A stretch of 64,000 nucleotides of DNA from Pseudoscleropodium purum (lineage: Eukaryota > Streptophyta > Bryopsida > Hypnales > Brachytheciaceae). Where the stretch lies: NCBI GenBank assembly GCA_963969395.1, contig OZ017797.1, forward strand, positions 11,346,001-11,410,000, read 5' to 3'. The position numbers and the translations under genes were made by a program. This document shows, piece after piece, positions 1 to 12,339 of the stretch; the first letter of the stretch is position 1, and each line of letters begins with the position of its first letter. The notes under the pieces were generated by a model. It was not told the origin of the DNA and searched no databases. It saw nothing but the letters and a program-made list of their open reading frames with translations.

Positions 1-128
1 AGAGGATTGGTGAAGGGCATTTGCAGTTGGTGTTTGACATTCGTCACTGTAGCTAATTGCCTAATATGTTTCTTGATTGCATGATGTTGATGTATGTTCT
101 CCAATTTACATAGTTGAATTTTCAGAGC
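1..128. other. A+T-rich sequence, no feature recognised
   Basis: Short flank left of the first TTAA-bounded element. No coding or repeat signal was recognised. Confidence 0.4.
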
Positions 129-1087
129 TTAACCCCTCATCGCCTAAAGTCTTTTTGTGTTCAAAAACATCTTTGCTTTTGAAGTGTTATAGATCTAAAT
201 GTCACCAAGGTATAGAAATCTTAACTGTACAATCTTGTAGTGAGCATGTTGTAGATGATGTGAATCAAATTTGGAGCCATTTGACTACATAGATTACAAG
301 ATTATAATGTTTTAGTGTTGAAAAAAAATGCTAAAATTTTCCTAGGAACACATTTGGAGGTGAAATTTGATTTCTAAACCTACTCAAATGAAAAAACTTG
401 AAATTATATATAAAGTGATTCAAAATCAACATATGAACATATTGGTGAAAAGAAATAACATTCAATTGACTCAATGTGTGCAAAATGGCTTTGAAATTTC
501 AAAAAATAGCAAGAAAAGTTGCAAAGAACACATATGAGATTGAACCTCTTTCTAAATTGCTTCTTAATTGCTTATAACTTTTTGGATTGATATGAAATTT
601 TATCCACACAAACTAGACAAGCATGTGCAACTTTTCCAAAAAAATTGTTGAAAATGGACAATGAAAATGGAAAGTTCACTATAATCCAAAAATGTTGGGA
701 TTTTGAACTTCAAATTGCTCCCAAACATTCTAAGAAACTTGGATTGACATGTAAATTTTACCATGATAATTAGATTGAAAGGAAAATAAAATATAAGAAA
801 TTTAATTGAAAATGAACATTTGATGAAGTAGATATAAGCCCCCAAAGTTGTAGCCATTAAATGCAATTTGGTAAACTCAAATTAAACCTGTAAACTTCAA
901 TTGGCTTTCAAAAAATTGATTCATCTTGGATCCATCTGAAAATTTTACCACATAATCTAGAAGAGAGTGCAAATTTTCCAACAAGTTTTATTGAATTCAA
1001 AGATTGGATGCAAAAGTTACATCACTTTCAATTGAACTTAAGACTATGTGAGGACATTTTTGGTCCTCTTCAGCGACGAGGGGTTAA
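129..1087 (+). mobile_element. TTAA-bounded non-autonomous element A (piggyBac-like MITE)
   Basis: A 951-bp body (133-1083) lies between TTAA at 129-132 and TTAA at 1084-1087. The left end reads CCCCTCATCGCC and the right end, read from the other strand, CCCCTCGTCGCTG, giving imperfect terminal inverted repeats of about 12-16 bp. There is no coding capacity. The element is homologous along its length, in inverted orientation, to the adjacent element B. TTAA target duplication and CCC ends are hallmarks of the piggyBac superfamily. Assigning this element to that group is an inference, supported by the related coding relic at 23217-28475. Confidence 0.75.
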
Positions 1088-2044
1088 CCTCTAAGCCTCC
1101 CAAGGGACCAAAAGTGTCCCCACATAGTTTGGAAGTCCAACTCAAAGTGATGTAACTTTTGCATCCAATCTTTGAATTCAATAAAACTTGTTGGAAAATT
1201 TGCACTCTCTCTTCTAGATTATGTGGTAAAATTTTCAGATGGATCCAAGATGAATCAATTTTTTGAAAGCCATTCAAGGTGTATAGGTTCAATTTGAGTT
1301 CATTGAACTACATTTTGATGGTTGCAACTTCCAAGGCTTGTATCTCTTTTATCCAATGTTTGTTTTTATAAATAAAAAAATTGGATTATATTCTTATTGA
1401 AGTCTAGTTATTGTAGGAAATTTTTCATATCAATGCAAGTTTCTTTGAATGTTTGGGAGAAATTCAAAGTTCAAAATCTAGACATTTTTGGATTACAATA
1501 AACTTCGGCAACTTGTTTCTTTTCATATAGTGTATTTCCAATAAAAAAAATTTGAAGTTGTGCATGCTAGTGTAGTTTGTGTGGTTAAAATTTCATATCA
1601 ATATAAGAAATTATGAGTGTTTGAGAAGTATTTAAGTAGAAAGAGGTTCAACCTTACATGTGGTTTTTGCAACTTTTCTTTCTATTTTTTGAAAGTCATT
1701 TTTTAGACACAAAGAGACATTTGAATAATGTTTTTTTTTTTTGTAATGTGTTTGTATTTTAGTTTTCGAGCACTTTATGGTTTAAAGTTTATTCATTTGA
1801 GTAGGTTTAAAAATCAAATATCACATCAAATGTGTTGCTAGGAAAACTATAGCATTTTTTTCAATATTAAACATTATAATCTTACAATCTATGTGACCAA
1901 TGACTCCAAATTTGATTTATATCATCTACAATACATACAATATAAGATTGTACAATTGATTTCTATACCTTAGTGACATTTTAGACCTATTTCAAAAGCA
2001 ATGATGTTCTTAAACCCCAAAAGGCCTTCGGCATATAGGGTTAA
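1084..2044 (-). mobile_element. TTAA-bounded non-autonomous element B, inverted copy of element A
   Basis: A 953-bp body (1088-2040) lies between TTAA at 1084-1087, shared with element A, and TTAA at 2041-2044. The inner end is CCTCTAAGCCTCCC. The outer end, read from the other strand, is CCCTATATGCCG. Read in reverse complement, the body follows element A from end to end. For example, the stretch around 897-1060 matches 1110-1280 almost base for base, and 150-370 matches 1790-2010. The two elements are in opposite orientation and make one large inverted repeat. Confidence 0.72.
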
Positions 2045-2459
2045 CATACACAAATGATATTTTCTCCAATTTTTTATTGAGGGCATCCTTTTGCCTTGTT
2101 GAATAATGTTATGTACTTTCTTGATTTTTTTTCTCACTAAAAGTTTATTTGTGGCCCCCTTTTATTCTTGAAAGTTGTTGCAACTCTAGAATTAAAGCCT
2201 CTTCTTGACCCCATATGAAAAACACTCCAACTTTCACGTTCAAGAATGTTATGGACTTGAAATGAAATCAAACATTCTTGCATAACTTTATCTCCTTCCA
2301 AAGTTTTCATACCAAGGAGGGATTTTTCCTTGTGTTGGCAAAATTGATAGAGTTCTACAAATTTCAAAGTTTGAAAAGTATCTTTCCATCTTGTGAACAA
2401 CAAATTTTCTAGTCACATCCACGTGGTATTATTATCTAAAATGTGTTGTTGCTCATTCT
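2045..2459. other. A+T-rich intergenic sequence
   Basis: No gene or repeat boundary was recognised. Open frames here are short and lack recognisable motifs. Confidence 0.35.
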
Positions 2460-2688
2460 TTAACCCTAAAGCACACTAACATCCATATTTAGGACAATGA
2501 ACGGAGTACTTCTAGGAGTTATGTAGTCCGACAAACTTTTCATTCATCCAATGTAATACTTGAATCTTGAAAAAACAACCTTCCTTAATGACCAAATTCA
2601 TGAAATTGCAGTAAATTATATTTTTGTAAAAAGATTTAAGCCCAAATGTGCAAAAAATCAAAAAAGGATTGAGGCATTAAAGGGTTAA
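2460..2688. mobile_element. Possible short TTAA-bounded MITE
   Basis: TTAA at 2460-2463 followed by CCCTAAAGC, and TTAA at 2685-2688 preceded on the opposite strand by CCCTTTAATGCC, enclose 221 bp. Only the first few bases form an inverted repeat, so this could be chance in A+T-rich DNA. Confidence 0.35.
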
Positions 2689-4098
2689 CAATCTCATGGA
2701 TATAGTTTTTATCTACATCAATTGTAAAATATTTTGTTGATCATACCATCGGTATATTATTGTACCTTAAAAAAATCATGTTTAATTTTTGAAAAACAAT
2801 ATGTTTAGCAATTCCTATGAAATTCATTATTGTTTTATATGAATACCTTAACTTCTTACATTAATTGTATTTTAGTAAAAATAATGAGAATCTAAAGTAT
2901 AATATTGAAATGATGAAGTACCACTTTCCATTATAAGAAGTTCAAAGTTCAAATTTCCCTATACTTTATCATTGAAGTTGCAGAATTCCCAATTTTTTTA
3001 GAAGAATTTTTCTCAATATATTCAATTGAATTTAAGAGTAGAATTCACATTCACTATTTGGAATTAGATTGCAACTTTTGTAGTCAGTGACAACAATTTG
3101 TAAAATACTTATGACCCTCTACCATAATTAAGTTTAATCCTTAAGGGACAAAGCCTATGACTTTGTAATCAAATTTCAATATTCAACACTATTTTCTCCA
3201 TTTTTTTTGTTATTTATGAGTTAAATTTTTGAATATTATTTTTCAAAGATAAAATTCAATGTCTTATATATGTCATAAGATTTTCAAAGTTTTTGTGAAA
3301 TTTTCAAATTACCAAGAATTTTGAAGAAAAGTGAAGAAAAATCAAATTTTTAAGTGAACTAGAAACTATATTTAAAAACTCTTTGACCCTTTCTTTTTGC
3401 ACTTATCTTCTATTTAGAAAGAAGAAGACTTAATGTGATTAGATTGCATGCAATCATGCCTTTCCTCCCAAAATACAAGTCGATTAAAAGTTTGAATGCA
3501 ACTTAGGATTATAGGACCATAAAGAGGATGATTTTCAAGACTCTTTGGATACTAATTTTGATTTGTATTCTTTTTGTTTTTTTTGTTGAAGAATGTGCCA
3601 TGTCACTATACCAAAACCAAGCCATTTTTAATTGTATTGTATATATGATATGAATTTTCTTCACTATCTCTTCAAAAATTCATAATCATCTCAAATTTTC
3701 ACAAAAAAATTTAAAAAACATAAAACTTAAAGAAGGCATGTGATTCCAATCGTGAAAAATAAATGCAAATATTTTCATTCATAACATTCAAAAAATGGAA
3801 TTGATAATGCTTGAGAGTTAGGAGGCTTAAGAGCAGTATGGGATACAATGGCAAGAGTAATAGTTCAACACTAACTTGCATATTTGTACTTTTTCCAAAT
3901 TCAAGGGTGTAGAAAGAAGGACTATCTAATAGAATAGTGACAAATCTACCTTAAAGACTAGACTTGGCAATATACGAATATATAGAGTGAAGAAATTTGA
4001 TGTTCAATTCTTTTGTGATATGCCCATATTTTAAGGTTCATCACATAAGGTAAGTATTGTACATTCAAAACCAACACACTAAGAAAAATGACATTATA
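2689..4098. other. A+T-rich intergenic sequence with a diverged repeat
   Basis: No gene was recognised. The stretch 3130-3360 (pattern: 'tccttaagggacaaagcctatgac', then a 'ctccatttt' block and 'gaagaaaagtgaagaaaa') has a diverged second copy at about 17345-17560. The family is otherwise unknown. Confidence 0.4.
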
Positions 4099-4143
4099 TA
4101 GTGGTGACCTACATTTAGATGCATCAAATGTACATTACCACTA
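4099..4143. repeat. Short hairpin (18-bp imperfect arms)
   Basis: The arms 4099-4116 and 4126-4143 are inverted copies with about 15 of 18 matches (TAGTGGTGACCTACATTT against its partner) around a 9-base loop. It may be the remnant of a miniature element. Confidence 0.45.
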
Positions 4144-4440
4144 CATAGTATTGCTTTGGGGTGTACTATACAAGATGAAGATTTTGTTTCCTTAAGGAAT
4201 TATCCCTTGGCATGGAGTACTGAGGGACCAACAGCTAAATTCTTGAAATTTTCATCTAAAATTTTAGATGATTTGTGAAAATTTCTCCTCAAAGGAGGGA
4301 TTTCCAGAATCCATACCTTACATAAGAGAGTTTTAGGTGAGCTTAAATCTAGTAAAGATTCAAGGAAGGTCTTTGCAATCTTATTCTTTCAGCAAGACAC
4401 TAAAGTGGGTCCAAGAAGATAAATTTGGGGTTCTCCAGGA
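4144..4440. other. A+T-rich intergenic sequence
   Basis: No feature was recognised. A 75-codon open frame at 4337-4564 lacks recognisable motifs and runs into the dispersed repeat that follows. Confidence 0.35.
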
Positions 4441-4660
4441 TAAAAGTAAAAAAAAGCCCCTAATTTTGAGCTATGTTCAAGGTATGTTCTTCGCCTCAGC
4501 CTACAAACTTTGGGTCTTTAATTACAAATCTGAATTCAAAATTTGCAAAAAGAAATTTGTGTGAAAAATAAAATATTCCCCTGGGGTAAATCCTGTTGTG
4601 CCCATTTCGTGGGCAGGATTTAGAATTAACGTCCCGCATTCTTTCATGTGAACGTGGCCT
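4441..4660 (+). repeat. Dispersed repeat copy at a gene-proximal boundary
   Basis: The block runs from 'ccctaattttgagc' through a 'tttgggtctttaattacaaa' stretch to 'cccctggggtaaatcc' and 'ggatttagaattaacgtc'. It is matched in order by 43495-43700. A shorter, more diverged part is seen at 44860-45010, and an inverted part at about 12080-12180. Both long copies end where G+C-rich, promoter-like sequence begins. Confidence 0.55.
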
Positions 4661-6010
4661 TTTGGAGACCGATCTCTGACAAGAAAAAAGCACTGACACT
4701 CACAGCGCTGTTAGAGAATTTACCGGCACATTCAGCCTCGCTTCTGTGCATTGCAGTCTCCAGAGACGGAGGTTGCAATGCGCAAGACCCCATCTCTCTC
4801 ACAATCCTCACGCTCTTCACTTCGATGACTTGTATGTAAGTGGAGCTCCATGCCACCTCTCCTCTTGCCGTGCTTTGTAGAAAAACTTTGCGAGTAGCTC
4901 CATCTTTGCCTCTCGGAATGTGATAATGGAAACTAATAAGGAGCGCATTAATGACCAATCATTCCCACCTCTCTCGTTTTTCCAAATTCATTTCATCGTG
5001 CTCGTTTGATGGATCTGTGCTTGCAGAGCAATCTCCAGCTGAGGAGCTAATGAATGGAAGCATATGCGTTTGAGAGCTGAAGATCCGTATTGGGCACTGG
5101 GGCTCTTGGCACTTTTCGTATCATTGAAGGTGAGCCTCTGTTTCTGTTTTATCTTGGGTTCTGTTGGATTGGGTGCGAGGCTAGAGAAAGCTGGAAAGTT
5201 GCAGGCGAACGTGTCGATGGATTGATTCTTTATTTGTGCACTTTGAAATTTCAGATTTTTTTGTGATTTTAATGCTGCGTGATAGTATGCTTGCCCAGTG
5301 CGAAATTGGGTGATCTTCATGGATTTAGTAGAGCTTTTGATGATCCTTATGCAAAATGTTTGTGTGTCATCGCCACTTTCAATGTGCGAGTCTGTTCTAA
5401 GCCCAGTGTTTTCGGATTTAGGGTTTAAAGAAATGTTCGAATTACATTTGCACAGTCGTGGGAGCATATGCTTGGTTTCATCTAGAATTGTGTTCTTCTT
5501 AGATTTAGTTCGGAACACTACGTATTGAATGCCCTGGTAGTCAGAGATGCCTGAATCTATGGTTACACTCTGCATTTCAAATTTGAGATTTTGTGCTCAA
5601 TTCTCCAGTGACATGTTGTTGGAAAGCTACCAAAAATGCGCTTCTAATGAGTTATAATATGCTGCTCTTCTACTGAGTTACAATGTGCTTCATACCTTAA
5701 AGTATTGAGATCACAACAAACAATTGAAAGCACGCATCAAATATGATCGCGGACTACACAGTTTGCTTGTTTCTGAAAATTCTTGCTCATTTCTGGGTAA
5801 AATCATGTGTGTTAGCATGCTGAAAACCTTATGATTCAACCACTAGCCATGATCTGAGTTTAGGGTTGTTGCCTAGACTTTTAAATGACGTCAGCAAGGC
5901 TTTATTCGTGGAGTTCCAGCTGAAGTGCATGATTCTGAAGTCTGTGTGCACGTGCTTACGAATGTGTGAAGCATCAGGTATTCATCAAGCTCGTTGTAGT
6001 CATACTAGCC
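4661..6010 (+). promoter_or_regulatory. Upstream region and probable 5' untranslated leader of the carboxylesterase gene
   Basis: Base composition rises at about 4660 and stays mixed up to the start codon. A good donor-like site (AAG|GTGAGC, intron from 5129) follows a G+C-richer stretch, so a 5'-UTR exon around 4700-5128 with an intron reaching close to 6000 is plausible. The acceptor cannot be fixed by eye. No convincing TATA box was identified. Open frames in this stretch show no family resemblance. Confidence 0.3.
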
Positions 6011-7722
6011 ATGGGTAGCGTCTTGGAGGAAAATACTCCTGTCAAACCAAATGAGGAGGACGGGACCGAGGTGCTTCCGGGGCTGAGAATCAAAGCTGAT
6101 GGAACTGTAGTGCGAAACTCAGACCGCGCTCTGCCGACCACCGATCCCTCGGTCTCGCCTTCTCCAATTTTCGTTGCCAATGTAGCATCAAAAGATGTAA
6201 TAGTTGATTCCGAAACCGGCATTTGGGGTCGAGTCTTCCTTCCTGAATCCGTCTCCGAAGGCCTTAGCAAGAAGTTGCCAATTGTGGTTTACTTTCACGG
6301 TGGGGGATTTTGCATGGGAAACGCAGGTAGTGGATTGTTTCCTGATACCCGCCTCCCTCTTTGTGTTCTTTCTATTCCCTACTGTCAGAGGATGGCTTCG
6401 ACAATCTTGACTTCTACTTATTCTCCCAATATGCACTATTCTGCTTTCAGTAATAAATTGTTTCTTCAACTTTTTGACATCATAAATAGTCTTCGCCGTG
6501 ATTTCTGGGGAGGTCTTTCTATGATCGTATGGTGGCCTTCCCATGGTATATAGGAAGACCAGCCCGTGAATTACGGATGTTGTCTAGTAGTTTCTGAAAC
6601 AGTCCAATTTCGCTGAAAACTCTATTTGTAAGCGTAATTGAATGCTTGAATCAGATGGTGTAAATCTTCTTCAGTGACTATTTGTACATTGTCAGTACCA
6701 GGAAACACAGATGTTATAAACGCAATGTGTTTTTTGCAGGCGGCGAGAGTCCCAGTTATCAAGCCACCAGGCTGTGTAAGACAGCCAATGTCGTTGTAAT
6801 ATCTGCGAGTTACAGGCTTTCCCCTGAAAGTCGGCTTCCCATTGCTTTCAACGATGCATACACGACCATGTCATGGCTGCAAAAGCAGGTGAATCAAGTT
6901 CTACAGAACCTAAATTCTTGTGGGTAGCATTGCTAAGAATTTACCTTCAACGAACTAGAGACATTGTCCAGTTTCTAATGTTGAAAACAAGACCTGATAA
7001 TGAATTCTTCCAGTTTTTAATGTTGTGAAATATATTCTAACTGACTTTGTTTTTAGGGTTTCAGGGTTAGGATTTAGAGGCTCAACTTTGGCTCATTTTC
7101 TCAAAGTTTAATCTCATTTTGTCTAATAGCTTTTGATGTCCTGCAGTGCAAGTACCAAGCAAGTGGAGACAACAGCTTAGGCGACCCCTGGCTCATAAGC
7201 CACGTCGACTTCTCGCAGGTCTTCGTCATGGGCCAAAGCGCCGGAGGCAACATCGCCCATCACGTGGTGATCTCCAAACCTCTCCAGGACTTCCACCCTC
7301 TCACCATCGCAGGGGTGATCCCAATAGTGCCCTTCTTCAGTGCAGAGGAGTTGAGCGAATCCGAGCAGAAGTTTCCGGAGGATGAAATTCTCCCGCTGGG
7401 CAAGCACCGCACGTTCTGGAGACTGGCTCTTCCCGTGGGGGCCAACCGAGACCACCCTTTCTGCAACCCACTCTCTGCAGATGCTCCGAGACTGACTGAA
7501 GTCGAGATTCCAAGGATGTTGCTGGTTGTTGCGGGAAAGGATCCGTTGTTCACCAGACAGATGGCGTTTTACAAGGCTCTCAAGCAGGCAGGCAAGGAAG
7601 TGCAGCTGGTGGAGGTACCTGAGGGCACTCATGTTTTCCGCAAAGTTGCGGCCTTAGAAGCAGAGAATGTGAGAGTGGATCATGCCACTTCAAACTTCAT
7701 TCATAAGACTTGCCTTGCTTAG
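6011..7722 (+). CDS. Carboxylesterase of the plant CXE / HSL family (alpha/beta-hydrolase fold 3)
   Basis: Exons 6011-6326, 6740-6888 and 7147-7722 join in frame across GT-AG introns into 346 residues, the usual length for the family. The start is the ATG in GCCATGG at 6011; the reading frame extends upstream but has no other ATG there. Visible motifs are the oxyanion-hole HGGG (residues 96-99), the nucleophile in GQSAGG (Ser186), Asp287 in AGKDPLF and His317 in EGTHVF, so the catalytic triad is complete. The preserved histidine argues against a GID1-type gibberellin receptor, in which it is replaced. There is no signal peptide or membrane segment, so the enzyme is probably cytosolic. Family members hydrolyse short-chain or xenobiotic esters and some plant-hormone esters; the substrate cannot be inferred here. 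Confidence 0.93.
6327..6739 (+). other. Carboxylesterase intron 1
   Basis: GTAGTG donor and TTTTTGCAG acceptor. The intron splits the glycine codon that follows NA in the HGGGFCMGNAG region (phase 1). Reading through it gives a false extended frame that ends at 6553. Confidence 0.9.
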
Positions 7723-9385
7723 GACTATGGCCTTATTCATATGCACACTTGCCTACAGGAACCGTTCTGTACAAAAAGTTCATGCACAATGCTTAGATGA
7801 TGTCACAATACAACAATTTGATTTTTGGAGTCACATCGTGTAGTACAAAAATTCATCGCTGTTGTCTTGCTAATAGAATTGGGTTTTTGGAGAGTCAGAC
7901 ATCGTTCAGGACAAAAATTCTCAAGTATTGTCTTACTAAAATGATTTGAGTTTTCGGACGCAGGATACGTTATGTATTGCACAATAGGTCGTTTACAACT
8001 CTCTGGGTCCAACCAGGATGATGTGGTGTCGATGCTATCAACTCTATATGTGATACATTTTGTTGATCGTCAAGTTTTGACCTGAATTTGTTGTGTTGAC
8101 GTCGGTTTTAGGACCTTGGTTGACATTGCACTTCTATTAACAAGAGTGTTCATGATAACCCTTTAGATCCCAGACCATATATCAGAACCTGTTTAGAAGA
8201 CTCACATTGCTTTCTATGGAATCATGGTAGTCTATATATAGATTCTAATTGTAGATAGTGGAAGTGCCATTGGTGGGATCATGGTATGGTAATTTTTGCA
8301 CACATCCAATTGTGCACTTAGCAATAGATTTTGTGCTGAAATATTTGTGCATTATTCAATGACTTGGTGATGTTTACAACCATACAAAGATTAAAGGAGA
8401 AACAAATTTTAAAGAGGTAAATGTAAACATGAGACTATAGGAGACACTTCGACCTCTACAACAATATATTGTATAATCATACAATTTTATTTTTACTTTT
8501 TCTAATTGAATTTCAAATTTTAAAAATGCAAACTATATTTGGTTTGGAGCATTAGCATGTACATTTAAGATTAGAGGGTCAATCTCAATAATTTAACATC
8601 AATTTATGATCTCCAAAAAACAAAATGAACAATAGAATAGTGTCATATCCATAGTAGCATATTAGAATATTATTAGTATAGTATTAGAGTGTGTAAAGAC
8701 CTATTACATCTTGAATTCTTATACTATTTGATGCAATGCAAGATTTTTAGCATCTATCTAGTTCCACAATGTTTTAGATCTAGACCGGTTTCAAATATTC
8801 AAATCTACATACTTAGATTGACCACTTTCAAATCCCAATGAAGATTTTTCATTGCCAAACAATACAATTTGGGTTGCCTATATACAATGATACTTTCAAA
8901 AGTGCATATTGTATTTCAAATAATTATTTTTAAATACATCTATTATATTGAAAAAATATTTTAATGTACATGAGATGTGAAGAAATATTGTTGAAGTGTA
9001 AGAACATATTATTTTGAACATTTTATGGAGATGTGTAAAAATATTATTGCAATTTTACGTCACATCCATTTTTTCATTTTTGAAATTTAAGTATGGAATG
9101 AAAATCACAAATATTTCGACAAAGTAATGTATTTCTAAAATTCATTCACATTCTAAACAAACAATCACTTTTTAGTTATATTCATATATTTTTTAATTGA
9201 AATTTGATAATTCTATCTCTAATTTTATTGAAATGGAAAAAAAAAAGACAACTTCCAAGCATCAAAATTCAAGAATTGTTTTGAAATTGTGCTATTAGGC
9301 CCCATGCACTTTGAAAAGGTGATGCTATATATTCATTCCATTCATCAATTTTGTATATGAAGTTTTGCAATAGTGAAAAAATACA
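7723..9385. other. Carboxylesterase 3' flank, then A+T-rich intergenic sequence
   Basis: The first few hundred bases are probably 3' UTR, but no clear AATAAA signal was found. They contain a loose repeat of 'ggagtca...cgt..ag.acaaaaattc...tgtcttgctaa' at about 7827-7875 and 7892-7940. From about 8460 the sequence is A+T-rich with no recognised feature. Confidence 0.4.
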
Positions 9386-9630
9386 TTAGAGGATTTTCAC
9401 CAAGTTTGGAGAATTGCGAGTTCCCCAAGTTGCCAGCATCAGAGAACAGCCTTGTAGCTCTTGCCTAACATGGCATGGCCACTGCCACATCACCAAAAAA
9501 AAATTTAATCTTTTTTTCCACTCTAAGAAAAAAAAATTCAAAAAAAACAAAAACTTATAGCGGGAATAGGGGAACAAGGTTGGAGGAACAGACTTGAAAT
9601 AGCCCTCCCAACCCCCTAAAAATCCTCTAA
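9386..9630 (+). mobile_element. MITE family M, copy 1
   Basis: A 245-bp element whose ends read TTAGAGGATTTT at the left and the exact inverse at the right, with CAT or CCA outside. Inside are a 'gcctaacatggcatggcc' motif, an A/T homopolymer-rich core and 'aacaaggttggagg'. Related copies lie at 10436, 46105, 47816, 50938 and 52220. Terminal inverted repeats, small size and lack of coding identify a MITE; the superfamily is unknown. Confidence 0.75.
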
Positions 9631-10435
9631 TGGTAATATACAATACTATTGCAATTTTTATTTTAATCTTAAGTAGATCATGAACTCTTTTTGAATGTGA
9701 AAACTTTCTATTGTTTATTTCTAGTTGTTTTTTAAGGATAATAGTACTTAAGTGATTGAAGAATTTTTAGAAGAAACTTCAACATAATTGTAGATTGGGT
9801 TTACTTTTTTAAACATCAATCACTATTGAATGCATGAAAAGTGATATTCATGTTTGCAATTCAACTTGCATATTTTCTTCCATTCTTCAAATTCAAGCTG
9901 AGAAATAACGCATTGTGCTTGACCAAAGGTATTGTTTTTAGAATTGGGCCTATAAATAAATTATGGAACTACAGCTATGGATTTTGGATCAGGACCTTCA
10001 AGTGCAAACAATTCCTCATTAGAACTGTTACCTAAATCAACATCATCTACAATACATTCTAAGCATTTTGAAGGTGATTTTCATTTTTATTGTTGTCATT
10101 GTTGTTATCATCACTCCAATCAATGTTATTGCCACTAATGTTGTCACCACCACTATTATCGTTACTATTGTCAACAGAACTATTGCCAACACTACTATAG
10201 TCACTATCATTATTGTCATCGTCAAAGTCTAGTAAAGCATATTTGTACCATCAAAATCAACTCCACCAAACTTTGTTGTTCATAAGTCAATACTATCAAA
10301 TTATTATGCACAAATTCCCCCCAAAGATTCATATTTAATGCAAAACAAATGTACGAGCAAGGTATTCAATCCAAGAAATTTATAGAAGTAAAAGAGAATT
10401 AAGATACACCAAAGAAAAGAAAGTGAAATAAAGCC
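9631..10435. other. A+T-rich sequence with an imperfect trinucleotide tract
   Basis: The stretch 10080-10240 is a degenerate run of GTT, ATT, ATC and ACC triplets (simple-sequence repeat). It produces a meaningless low-complexity open frame on the minus strand. Nothing else was recognised. Confidence 0.5.
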
Positions 10436-10711
10436 TTAGATGGATTTTGGAGGTTTGGAGGGTTGTCTGGGCTTGTTCCTAGTGTTGTTCCCCTAGCACT
10501 CTGGGAACAATTGCTATCAGAATTTTTTTAAATTTAAAATGGAAAAAAAAGTTGAAATTTTTTTTAATTTAAAAAAAAAAGAAAAAAGAAGAAGTGATGT
10601 GGTAGTCGATATGCCATGTCATGCAGCTACAGTGGGATAGTGTGCCGAGTTTGAGAATGCAAATATATGTAGGGGAACTCATAGCCCCTCCATAGGCTGA
10701 ATCTCATCTAA
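10436..10711 (-). mobile_element. MITE family M, copy 3 (opposite orientation)
   Basis: The ends read TTAGATGGATTTT at the left and TTAGATGAGATT at the right (from the opposite strand). The core holds 'gaagtgatgtggtagtcgatatgccatg' next to long A-rich tracts. The order of blocks is the reverse complement of copies 1 and 2. Confidence 0.65.
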
Positions 10712-12339
10712 TGAGTAAAGTGTATGCTAAAATAAAAATAAAACATAACTAGATTAAAGAAAACAAAAATTACAAACTAGTGGAACAAAGTGAAGTCTAT
10801 ATTAAAAAAAATTTAAACACTAGAACACAAGTGTACTATAGTAAAAAGAGCATACCATAACCAATCTAATCTCTAAAGTCGTGAGTCCCTTATTTGTCAA
10901 ATCCACTAAAAAAACTCATTTCTATTATATTGAGTTTAAAAACATAAAAAGATGTTTTATTTTAAATTGAAACACAATATCTTGCACTAAAATTTCATAA
11001 GAAGATGTAAGAATTTTGTGAACTTTAACCCTATAGATTGCAATAGAAGTTATTAGCACATAAACTAAAGAAAAAAATTTAGACCCAACAAGAAAATTTT
11101 AGGTGCTTTTGACTACATTTGTGGGAAATTTTTGTACTATATATTTGAATTAAAATTTTTGCCATGGTAAGGACTATGTTAGGCATATCTCCACCAAGTT
11201 TTCCAACCAACAAAGATGTAGAATTCATCCAAAATAATCTTGCAATGCAACGATGTACTACAAATTCACAATACTTTAGGCTTTTTGCAAACATATTTTA
11301 CATTTTCCACAATAAATTGTCATAAACAATGTTGCAATAAAAGATCTATTCATCCAATTCACAAGTACAAAATTTTTTATTTTAAATTAAAAAAAATTAG
11401 AATCCTCTTATTTCTATAAAAATTAGAAAGTTTGTTGTGAACATTAAAGTGCCTAGAAAGAAAATCCAATACCACATTTTGAAAACGACTTCAAGGAGTC
11501 CCCTAAAAAGATATATCCACTATGGAGCTTTGAAATTCTCTAAAATTATTCAAAGGTTATTTTTCTTCTCAAAGGTTTGTAGTTAATATAAGACAATGAA
11601 AAAATTTACATATTTTTAAATTATATTTCTAGAATTGTAGTCCACCTCCAGCCTCCAATAAAAGATGTATTTTGCCATGGATTCATTCTTTGAGAGTTTT
11701 TTGGCATTTAATAAGAATTTGTAGATTTACACTTATAAATTTTCTAATTTTCCAAATTGGAGCAAAAACTAAACTTTAGAAGTTTCATTCCAATAATTGG
11801 ATGACTCAAATTCAAAAAAGATCATTTTCATGGCTAAATTACACTACATGGATAGTATAGCCATGGTCAAAATATAATGCTTACAATAGCATATGCCATT
11901 GACATCACATTTTACATCCAAACCAAGACATTGGTTTATGTTTCTATGCTAATAATATACATATAAAACTTCATCGGCAAAGAGAGGTTCACACTATTCC
12001 CCAAAGCTAGTGCCACTGATCACTTTTTCAAGGCTTGGGTGAATTGATCTCCTTATTCATCCCCAAGGGTAAACATTGAATTCTTTATTTGCCACGTATG
12101 ATCAAATTTGCAAATTTTGAATTCATATTTGCAATCAAAGGACCCTAATTAGCTAGAAGAGATGTAGAAAGTAAATCAATCAAACACAAAATAAGGGGTC
12201 TTTTTTTTTACATACATCCCTAGAATGACTTAGACAGGATGAGCAAGGGCTGGCCCTTTTCAAGGTTCACCCTAGCCCTTTTCAAGGCTCAAATATATAT
12301 ATATAAAAAATTACCGTCTCCAAAGTCTTAAAAGCCCAA
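10712..12339. other. A+T-rich intergenic sequence
   Basis: No gene was recognised. A short (TA)n run sits near 12295. The stretch 12080-12180 holds an inverted fragment of the dispersed repeat seen at 4441-4660. Confidence 0.4.

Noticed and set aside
5966..6010. Amino-terminal extension of the carboxylesterase frame upstream of 6011.
   Set aside because: No ATG precedes 6011 in that frame; the extension begins at GTG, which is not a credible plant start. The ATG in GCCATGG is preferred.
10043..10225. Minus-strand hydrophobic 60-residue frame (repeated Val/Ile/Thr), as a membrane peptide.
   Set aside because: It is produced by a degenerate trinucleotide repeat.
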